DNA of 64,000 bases, from assembly GCA_023269825.1 (NCBI GenBank), contig JAGDWI010000001.1, positions 430,492-494,491 on the forward strand, given 5' to 3'. The first letter of the stretch is position 1; each line of letters opens with the position of its first letter. This stretch comes from Desulfurococcaceae archaeon (GTDB lineage: Archaea; Thermoproteota; Thermoprotei_A; Sulfolobales; Desulfurococcaceae). Position numbers and translations under genes: made by a program. Shown piece by piece: positions 34,180 through 43,602 of the stretch. Under the pieces are notes generated by a model. It was not told the DNA's origin. It did no database searches and saw nothing but the letters and a program-made list of their open reading frames with translations.

Positions 34180-34698
34180 TTGAAAACCGCAATATTGTAC
34201 TATAGTAGAACTGGGAACACTGAGTTGCTCGTGAAACTACTAGTTGGTGCTTTGAGTAAACAAGGTGTTGCTGTTGATGTTTTCAAGGTGAAACCGTTAA
34301 AAGATTACTCGCCGCCACTCCACTTAAATCCAAGACTCGTATTTGATACATTGGTGAGGAAAGGCACTAGTGTTAAATTAGAACCCGCGGATTTCAACCC
34401 ATTGGAGTACAATGTAATTGTAGTTGCTTCACCAATATGGATTGGTAATTTATCGCCACCAATCCAGCAGGTACTGAGAGACTATGCTGGTAAGTTGAAG
34501 AACTACATTATCTTAACCACGAGTGGGTTAAAGACGAAGTCTGAAAGTCTCTCAAGGAAAACTGAGAGCATTCTAAGAGAGAAACCTGTGTTTTGCTTGA
34601 ACATAACGGTGCCTGAGATAAGGAATGAGGCTTTGCTGACGAGCATTATTCAAAACCTAGCTAGTAGAATACTGAGTTATTTAATGGCTAAGCAGTGA
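34180..34698 (+). CDS. Flavodoxin-like protein
   Basis: About 172 residues with the FMN phosphate loop YYSRTGNTELL at the N-terminus, VIVVASPIWIGNLSPPIQQVL (the aromatic/isoalloxazine loop) and YIILTTSGL near residue 110. It would be an FMN electron carrier or NAD(P)H:quinone-type flavoprotein in the cytoplasm. The TTG at 34180 follows GGTG by 8 nt. An ATG at 34126 would add a hydrophobic tail with no role in the fold. The 33869-34125 gap shows no gene, only a short open stretch near 34050-34116. Confidence 0.8.
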   Translation: MKTAILYYSRTGNTELLVKLLVGALSKQGVAVDVFKVKPLKDYSPPLHLNPRLVFDTLVRKGTSVKLEPADFNPLEYNVIVVASPIWIGNLSPPIQQVLRDYAGKLKNYIILTTSGLKTKSESLSRKTESILREKPVFCLNITVPEIRNEALLTSIIQNLASRILSYLMAKQ

Positions 34699-34917
34699 TT
34701 GATTCATACATAACTTTTCTGAGGCCAAGCGATCACCAACAAAGTATAAGCTCTGAATAAAACCATGGAATATCAATGTATCGCAATAAAGTATTCCCTC
34801 TGTTAAAATATTTTCCAGTTTAGTTTCCTTACTTAACTCTACTTTATAAAGCTAGATATTGAGCGTTGAAAAAGTTATAACCAGTATCTATACTATATTA
34901 TTATTAGTGGTGATAGT

Positions 34918-35403
34918 ATGAATGAAGAAATCCTTAAGGCATTGAATAAGCAGCTCAACCAAGAGCTCCAAAACGCATACCTTTATCTCTCAATGGCCGC
35001 CTTCTTCGACGAGAGATCTCTAACCGGGTTCTCACACTACTTCAAAGTTCAAGCGAAGGAGGAGCTAGGTCACGCTATGAAATTCTATGAGTACATTGTT
35101 GATAGAGGCGGCGCAGTAGAATTATACGATGTACCAGCTCCCTCCAAGAAATGGAGCAGTATAATGGATGCTATTCGGGAATTCTACGATGCAGAGGTAA
35201 GTAACACTAAGAGGATATGGGAGCTAGTCAACATAGCTAGAAAACACGAAGATAAAGCCACAGAGGCGTTCCTCCAGTGGTTTATTAATGAACAAGTGGA
35301 GGAAGAGAAGAACGCGAGCGAGCTCCTAGCAAAAGTCAAACTTATCGGAGACAACGTAGCTGCTATCCTCACACTAGACAGAGCACTTGCTGAGAGAAAA
35401 TAG
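34918..35403 (+). CDS. Ferritin
   Basis: A classical 24-mer ferritin subunit, 161 residues. Ferroxidase residues map one position below E. coli FtnA: E16 (NQEL), E49 and H52 (KEELGH), E93, Q126 and E129 (NEQVEEE). It stores iron as ferric mineral and limits Fenton chemistry. GGTGATAGT precedes ATG 34918. Two A/T-rich boxes upstream (near 34875-34900) offer promoters. The following aminopeptidase gene begins 13 bp after the stop, so they may share a transcript, although their roles are unrelated. Confidence 0.95.
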   Translation: MNEEILKALNKQLNQELQNAYLYLSMAAFFDERSLTGFSHYFKVQAKEELGHAMKFYEYIVDRGGAVELYDVPAPSKKWSSIMDAIREFYDAEVSNTKRIWELVNIARKHEDKATEAFLQWFINEQVEEEKNASELLAKVKLIGDNVAAILTLDRALAERK

Positions 35404-35415
35404 TGGGGAATACTA

Positions 35416-36522
35416 TTGCTGGATCCAAGGGTAAGCAAGCAAGCCAAGATCATAGTGGATTACTCTCTCAACCTTAAACCAGGTGAGGAAGTAGTCATCA
35501 ATGCCACAGTTGAAGCCATACCATTGGTCAGAGAGATAGTTAGAGAAATAGTTGAGAGAGAAGCGTACCCACTCCTAATAAGACTCGATGAGGAATCAAT
35601 AACTGAAGCCTTCTACAAGCATGCCCCTCGAAGCGTGTTAACACATGTAAGCACTGTAGAAAAAGAAATCATTGAGAAAGCCAATGCCTCAGTGAGCATT
35701 ATTGCTCCATCACACACTAAGCCACTAGTAGACATTGATCCAGAGAAATTAAAGATAAGAGCGCAAGCTAGGCAGGAGTTAAACAAGATCTTCCTGGAGA
35801 GAAGCGCTAGGGGAGAATTAAAATGGGTTGTCACAATCTACCCGACCAAAGCACTTGCCCAGGAAGCGGGAATGAGTATCTTAGAGTACGAGGACTTCGT
35901 GTTCCACGCTCTCTACGCGGATAGCCCTAACCCCGTGGAGGAGTGGATTCGGATTGGACGAGAACTCTCCAAGATAGCTGAGTTCCTGAATAAAACTAGG
36001 GAATTAAGGTTCCAGGGCCCCGGCATAGATCTCTCACTAAGCGTTGACGGGCGGAGATGGATAAGTGATGATGGAAGAAACAATATGCCTGGTGGAGAAG
36101 TATTCACTGGCCCAGTAGAGGACTCAGTAGAAGGATTCGTGGAGTTCGAGTACCCCGCAATATGGAGAGGAGTTGAAGTTGAAGGGGTTAAATTAGTCTT
36201 CAGGAACGGTAGAGTAGTTGAAGCCTCCGCGAGGCGTGGAGAAGAGTTCTTGAAGAAGATGATAAACACAGATGAAGGTGCATCGAGACTAGGCGAAATA
36301 GCATTCGGGTTAAACTACAATATAACAAGACACTCCAAGGAGATATTGTTTGATGAGAAAATAGGTGGAACAATCCACATGGCTCTCGGGGCCTCCTACC
36401 CTGAGACAGGCGGTAGAAACATTTCATCGATCCACTGGGACCTAATAAAGGATATGAGGAATGGCAGAGTATATGCTGATGGAACACTTATATATGGGAA
36501 TGGAAGATTCCTAATATCTTAA
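35416..36522 (+). CDS. M29 family (thermophilic, AmpS/AmpT-like) metallo-aminopeptidase
   Basis: A 368-residue leucyl-type aminopeptidase. The N-terminal domain ends in EAGMSILEYEDFVFHALY. The catalytic domain has NMPGGEVFTGPVEDSVEGFVEF, GEIAFGLNYNI, GGTIHMALGASYPETGG and SSIHWDLIKDM, supplying the metal-binding Glu, His and Asp residues. M29 enzymes remove N-terminal residues from peptides using Zn or Co. This supports a peptide-fermenting life. The TTG start follows GTGGGGAATA. Confidence 0.92.
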   Translation: MLDPRVSKQAKIIVDYSLNLKPGEEVVINATVEAIPLVREIVREIVEREAYPLLIRLDEESITEAFYKHAPRSVLTHVSTVEKEIIEKANASVSIIAPSHTKPLVDIDPEKLKIRAQARQELNKIFLERSARGELKWVVTIYPTKALAQEAGMSILEYEDFVFHALYADSPNPVEEWIRIGRELSKIAEFLNKTRELRFQGPGIDLSLSVDGRRWISDDGRNNMPGGEVFTGPVEDSVEGFVEFEYPAIWRGVEVEGVKLVFRNGRVVEASARRGEEFLKKMINTDEGASRLGEIAFGLNYNITRHSKEILFDEKIGGTIHMALGASYPETGGRNISSIHWDLIKDMRNGRVYADGTLIYGNGRFLIS

Positions 36523-36530
36523 TTTTTTTA
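36521..36530 (+). terminator. Oligo-T terminator after the aminopeptidase gene
   Basis: A T7 run directly after the TAA stop fits an archaeal intrinsic terminator. Confidence 0.45.
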
Positions 36531-36531
36531 A

Positions 36532-36588
36532 CTCCCCGTATTTTCATGCGTATCTTTAATTAGAGAAATATATTCTCTCTACGGGGAG
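36532..36588. ncRNA. Nested hairpin element, possible structured RNA
   Basis: CTCCCCGTA (36532-36540) pairs perfectly with TACGGGGAG (36580-36588). Inside, AGAGAA (36562-36567) pairs with TTCTCT (36573-36578) around a 5-nt loop. The GC-rich outer stem is conspicuous in AT-rich surroundings and lies after the terminator of the aminopeptidase gene. A small RNA, an RNA switch for the DeoC gene 265 bp away, or a protein-binding DNA site are all possible. The rest of 36589-36853 contains only A/T-rich promoter-like sequence. Confidence 0.3.
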
Positions 36589-36853
36589 ATCTGTTTTCCC
36601 AGAAGCTACCGGAATCAAACATAGAAGTATGGGAGAAGAGCAAAAGCTTCCCTATTGCTCCTCTATTACATGATTCTGATCTAATGAACTCGCATCACCT
36701 TATATAAAGTTAGCATCAAGCAACTTATTTAGAGGGCTTTGTTGTCTTATTTGTGACGTAAACTGCATCAATAGAGGTTTTATCAACGTAAACCATGATC
36801 TGCTTATAAGATTTAAATGTTTAACTGTGACTCATATTTATCCGGGTTGAAAA

Positions 36854-37579
36854 TTGAGGTTCATCAAAGACTTTGTATCTAGGTTTTCCGTGGAGGATTT
36901 CGCGAAGTTAATAGATCACACGTTGCTTAAAGTTGATGCAGATAGGAAAGCTCTCCAGAAAGCCGTTGAAGAGACTTTGAAGTATGGGTTTAGGTGTCTC
37001 GCAATATCACCTTACCACATATACGTGTTGAGCAAGGAGGGATTATTGAAGAAAGATGAACTATGCGTTGTTGCACCAGTTGGTTTCCCGAACGGTTACA
37101 CTGTTACAGAGGCTAAAGTCGCTGAGGCGAGAAGGCTCCTCGAACTAGGTGCTAGGGAGATTGACATGGTTTCAAATATACAGGCATTGAAGACGGGTGA
37201 TCTACAGCTCTTCGAGAGCGATATAGCGGCTGTTGTTGAAGTAGCGAGAGAGTATGGTAGAGTAGTTAAAGTAATACTGGAAACGGGTCTTTTAAACGAT
37301 AATGAGAAAGCAGTAGCCACCGAGATCGTTGCTCGTGCTGGAGCACACTTCGTTAAAACATCCACGGGTTTCGTGACACCTGGTGCAACTGTGCACGATG
37401 TAGCTTTACTTAAGAAGGCATCTAAGGGAAGAGTAAGAGTGAAAGCAGCTGGTGGAATAAGGCATGCGCTGGACGCAATAGCGTTAGTTGAAGCTGGAGC
37501 AGACGTTATTGGAACAAGTTCCTCTGTGCAAATAATAGAAGAGTATAAAGCTTTGAGAAAAGAATTCATAGTGATATAG
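36854..37579 (+). CDS. deoC: Deoxyribose-phosphate aldolase
   Basis: A 241-residue class I aldolase that cleaves 2-deoxyribose-5-phosphate to glyceraldehyde-3-phosphate and acetaldehyde. The Schiff-base lysine is K168 (FVKTSTGF), the second lysine is K197 (VKAAGGIR), and D104 (EIDMV) is the catalytic aspartate. The N-terminal LIDHTLLK and GFPNG segments are canonical. It salvages deoxynucleosides or works in the reverse direction. The TTG start is the first codon after a TTTAACTGTG...TTTAT region. It has no obvious operon partner. Confidence 0.94.
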   Translation: MRFIKDFVSRFSVEDFAKLIDHTLLKVDADRKALQKAVEETLKYGFRCLAISPYHIYVLSKEGLLKKDELCVVAPVGFPNGYTVTEAKVAEARRLLELGAREIDMVSNIQALKTGDLQLFESDIAAVVEVAREYGRVVKVILETGLLNDNEKAVATEIVARAGAHFVKTSTGFVTPGATVHDVALLKKASKGRVRVKAAGGIRHALDAIALVEAGADVIGTSSSVQIIEEYKALRKEFIVI

Positions 37580-37789
37580 CCAGTTAAACTACACTGATTT
37601 TTCTACTCTCCCATGTGTTTCCTTGTTGTTTTTCAATGAAATTAAACGTACACGTAAGTCTATACTAGGCGAGATGATGAGTTCACAGTAACCTATTAAC
37701 AACGAGTACCCGCACCTAACATGTCTCTATATAAGGTTGAATAAAAACAGTATCTTCTGAGGATGGTATTTTGCATCGTGGTGTAGTAC

Positions 37790-38077
37790 TTGAAGCTCGA
37801 GTCTCCTAAGAAAGTATTAGTTTTTCATCGAAATGACAATGTAGCCGTTGCGTTAACGGACTTGAAGAGAGGCCAGGAAGTTGAAGTCGAAGTTAACGGT
37901 GAGAAGCTTAAGATTACTTTACTTAACGATATTCCATTCGGCCACAAGTTCGCCATCAGAGATATACCTGAAGGCAGAGAAGTGATCAAGTACGGAGAGG
38001 TCATTGGGATTTCTTCAAAGTTCATTAAGACTGGTGAACATGTCCACGTGCACAACGTTAAAAGCGTTAAGGTGTAA
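37790..38077 (+). CDS. Altronate dehydratase-type SAF domain subunit (UxaA N-terminal part)
   Basis: A 95-residue SAF domain: VFHRNDNVAVALTDLKRGQ and KITLLNDIPFGHKFAIRDIPEGREVIKYGEVIG. It matches the N-terminal domain of altronate dehydratase and the small subunit of related split enzymes such as sulfolactate sulfo-lyase (SuyA). GGTG at 37780-37783 precedes TTG 37790. It is separated by 11 bp from the large-subunit gene, so the two must act as one enzyme. Confidence 0.85.
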   Translation: MKLESPKKVLVFHRNDNVAVALTDLKRGQEVEVEVNGEKLKITLLNDIPFGHKFAIRDIPEGREVIKYGEVIGISSKFIKTGEHVHVHNVKSVKV

Positions 38078-38088
38078 GGTGGGAGCAT

Positions 38089-39249
38089 ATGAGTATCCGG
38101 GTTCAAGGTTATGTTAGACCAAATGGAAAAGTAGGTGTTAGAAACCATGTCCTAGTAATACCCACAGTCGTCTGCTCAGCTGAGACAGCTATGAGAATAG
38201 CGGACAGCGTTGAAGGAGCTGTCACCATCTATAATCAACATGGTTGCTGTCAATTACCATACGACGTAGAGTTAGTTGAGAGAGCGTTGATAGGGTATGG
38301 TAAGAACCCGAACGTGGCTGCAGTACTCGTAGTTGGATTAGGTTGCGAAAGCGTGAACATACATAGAGTTGCAGATAGAATTGCTAGCACTGGTAAACCA
38401 GTTGAAACAGTGATAATACAGGAGGCTGGAGGAACACTGAAAACCATTGAGAGAGGTGTAAGCATAGTTAAAGAATTTGTTCAAGAAGCCGCTAAAATCA
38501 AGAGGGAGGAAGTGGATATATCTGAGATCATTGCTTCAGCTGAGTGCGGTGGCTCCGACGCTACATCAGGACTAGTAGCTAACCCGGTCGTGGGCTACGC
38601 GATTGATAAACTAATAGATCTAGGTGGAACAGTGATATTCTCGGAGACAACTGAAGTCATAGGTGCAGAGCACTTGCTTGCTAGGAGAGCTGCTTCAAAG
38701 GAGGTTGCAGATAAACTACTAGCTGTCATAAGGAGACTTGAAGACTTCCTTAAATCCCAGGGAATGGATATACGTGGTAGTCAACCAACACCTGGGAACA
38801 TAGCTGGCGGCATAACAACGCTTGAAGAGAAATCACTTGGAGCAATCATTAAAGCTGGCACCAGAGTCCTCCAGGGAGTACTAGAGTATGGGGAAGAGCC
38901 AACGGGTAAGGGATTATACTTCATGGATACACCTGGACAAGACATTGAGTCAATAACAGGCATGGTTGCAGGTGGCGCAGTACTAGTATTATTCACAACG
39001 GGTAGAGGAACGCCAACAGGTTGCCCAATAGCTCCTGTAATCAAGGTAACAGGTAACCCGTATACATATGAGAAAATGAAAGACAACATAGACTTCTACG
39101 CGGCGGTTATAGAGGGCAAAGAAACAGTTAAAGAAGCTGGTGAAAGACTATTCAATGAAATGATAGAGGTAATAAATGGAAAACCAACTAAATCAGAGGC
39201 ACTTAAGCACAGAGAATTCGGAATATATAAGACGCTGCCAACGATTTGA
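38089..39249 (+). CDS. Altronate dehydratase-type catalytic subunit (UxaA C-terminal part)
   Basis: A 386-residue protein of the UxaA/GarD family: NHVLVIPTVVCSAETA, GCCQLPYD, SAECGGSDATSGLVANPVVG and TTGRGTPTGCPIAPVIKVTGN. The conserved cysteines and histidines bind iron. The family dehydrates sugar acids such as altronate or galactarate to 2-keto-3-deoxy products, or removes sulfite from sulfolactate. The GGTGGGAG site precedes ATG 38089. A KDG-type aldolase could take the product, and a DapA-family enzyme is present at 2695. The substrate cannot be read from sequence. Confidence 0.87.
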   Translation: MSIRVQGYVRPNGKVGVRNHVLVIPTVVCSAETAMRIADSVEGAVTIYNQHGCCQLPYDVELVERALIGYGKNPNVAAVLVVGLGCESVNIHRVADRIASTGKPVETVIIQEAGGTLKTIERGVSIVKEFVQEAAKIKREEVDISEIIASAECGGSDATSGLVANPVVGYAIDKLIDLGGTVIFSETTEVIGAEHLLARRAASKEVADKLLAVIRRLEDFLKSQGMDIRGSQPTPGNIAGGITTLEEKSLGAIIKAGTRVLQGVLEYGEEPTGKGLYFMDTPGQDIESITGMVAGGAVLVLFTTGRGTPTGCPIAPVIKVTGNPYTYEKMKDNIDFYAAVIEGKETVKEAGERLFNEMIEVINGKPTKSEALKHREFGIYKTLPTI

Positions 39250-39290
39250 TTACAGAACAGTGAACAGTGGAGCATTATTAAAGTAACTCG

Positions 39291-39325
39291 TTAACATATG
39301 TTAATTCAATTATTTTTTTTATTTT
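39291..39325 (+). terminator. Palindrome and oligo-T terminator
   Basis: The perfect palindrome TTAACATATGTTAA (39291-39304) is followed by ATTATTTTTTTTATTTTT. The T-run is a likely transcription stop for the dehydratase operon. The palindrome could strengthen it or be a binding site. Confidence 0.45.
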
Positions 39326-39518
39326 TATTGTACATTTCCTTAACACAAACTTCCATAAACAGTATTCATAATGCATTCTGTGTTGAAATCAGGAAAAATA
39401 AGTATCATGTTTTAATTATAAGTTATTCACCACGCGTAGGGCTAATCAAATGCTTTTAACTTAGAAAACCACAATTAGGTTTTTATACCCCATATTTCAA
39501 TTATTTACATGTGGGACT

Positions 39519-39767
39519 ATGCCTAAGTACAGAGTCATAGTGAATAGAGAAACCTGCATAGGCTGCGGAGCTGCACCCGTTACTTGCCCTGATGTATTTG
39601 AACTAGGATCAGATAACGGTAAAAACAAGGTAGTAGATAAGTACAGTGTTCACCTCGATGAAAAACTATCAATTGGTGAAATACCCGGGGAACTATATGA
39701 ATGCGCTAAGGCAGGCGCAGATGTGTGTCCAGTAGGAGCAATTAGAATAGAGGAGATAAAGGAGTGA
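39519..39767 (+). CDS. Single-cluster ferredoxin with altered ligand motif
   Basis: An 82-residue ferredoxin of the Thermotoga/Pyrococcus type: CIGCGAAPVTCPDVFEL at the N-terminus and CAKAGADVCPVGAI at the C-terminus. Cluster ligands in relatives are Cys at positions equivalent to 13, 16, 19 and 70. Here residue 19 is Ala, so only C13, C16 and C70 remain of the standard four. C23 and C62 would form the usual disulfide or rearrange. A 3Fe-4S cluster or an unusual ligand is expected. It opens the operon of the 2-oxoacid oxidoreductase and should be its electron acceptor. Confidence 0.88.
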   Translation: MPKYRVIVNRETCIGCGAAPVTCPDVFELGSDNGKNKVVDKYSVHLDEKLSIGEIPGELYECAKAGADVCPVGAIRIEEIKE

Positions 39768-39773
39768 ATTAGT

Positions 39774-40082
39774 TTGAACAATGAACCATGCATTCACTGC
39801 ATCTACTTCAAGCCCAGTATGTTTAAACCTTACATTGGTCAATGCTTGAGACTAGGTATCACAGTGGTTAGTAAAACAGAGGTACCGTGCACTAATTTCA
39901 AGGAAGTATCAATAGAAGAACTCAAGAACATGCTACGTCGAGGAGAGTGGTTGTACTGTATGAACTGCAATGTAATGATAACAGATGAAGATGAGTTAGA
40001 GAAACACGTAGGGAAACACCTCGTAACATCGATTCCTGAGACTGATGAATTCATTCAGGAAGAAGCCTTGCCTGGAGACTAG
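39774..40082 (+). CDS. Cys-rich protein with C2H2 zinc finger, in the oxidoreductase operon
   Basis: A 102-residue protein. The N-terminal part has four cysteines (CIHC, QCLRLG, PCTNF), which could bind zinc or an iron-sulfur cluster. The C-terminal part is a C2H2 zinc finger (YCMNCNVMITDEDELEKHVGKH: C-x2-C-x12-H-x3-H). The linkage, 7 bp after ferredoxin and abutting the alpha-subunit gene, points to an assembly, regulatory or structural role for the oxidoreductase. I know no experimentally defined function. Confidence 0.7.
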   Translation: MNNEPCIHCIYFKPSMFKPYIGQCLRLGITVVSKTEVPCTNFKEVSIEELKNMLRRGEWLYCMNCNVMITDEDELEKHVGKHLVTSIPETDEFIQEEALPGD

Positions 40083-42945
<2,863 letters not shown>

Positions 42946-43004
42946 ATTATTTGAGGATTCTTCATCAATTAGACTATTCGCCCATGTAATTGAATGCTCC
43001 TTTT

Positions 43005-43559
43005 TCAAACATTATTCCTTGAATCCTCATTCATTAATTCGCTAACTGTATCCCATACCCCTAGTTTAGTAGAAAGCTCCTTTATCTCAGCGTATGTACT
43101 TTCCAAAACATCATTTACTCTGTAACCAATTTTCGCGTATTCCATACCTTTAATGTAGGTGGCTACATAGTTGCAGAGTTTTGCAAGTAATGCCTCTTTA
43201 TTCTTGCTCTCCGCGTACTCCCTGTACAACTGTTTAACAATATCATTATCGATTTCTCTCTCTACGACTTCTAACTCTATTTGAGTTTTAATGCCTCCTA
43301 GTCTGATGCTTGCTGTTTTAGCAACGTCTCCTATGTAGGCTTCCCCAATGTCATGTATGATCGCGTATAAAACTGTTTTTTCTAAATTAATATTTGGATC
43401 ATTAAGTCTCGAAATCAGATCCATGCAGACATATGCTGTTAAGAACGAATGATCGGCCACAGTCTCAGACAAGTTGCTGGGTATACCGCGAATCATCCAA
43501 CCAGTTCTAGCAACAGAGATTAAAGCCATGGCGGCTTTTATTAGACGACTTTCACTCAT
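43005..43559 (-). CDS. HD-domain phosphohydrolase (YfbR/HDDC2 5'-deoxynucleotidase-like)
   Basis: About 184 residues. Metal-binding residues are visible in VADHSFLTAY, AIIHDIGEAYIGD (HD) and further Glu/Asp after it. Length and motif order match YfbR/HDDC2 nucleotidases, which dephosphorylate dNMPs. ATG 43559 is preferred because GGGGATTAAG lies directly upstream. It is 23 bp from the end of the copper ATPase gene and on the same strand, so it may be co-transcribed. Confidence 0.85.
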   Translation of the reverse strand: MSESRLIKAAMALISVARTGWMIRGIPSNLSETVADHSFLTAYVCMDLISRLNDPNINLEKTVLYAIIHDIGEAYIGDVAKTASIRLGGIKTQIELEVVEREIDNDIVKQLYREYAESKNKEALLAKLCNYVATYIKGMEYAKIGYRVNDVLESTYAEIKELSTKLGVWDTVSELMNEDSRNNV

Positions 43560-43602
43560 CTTAATCCCCATTAATTGCAAGTTACTTATTCAAAAATAAT
43601 TT

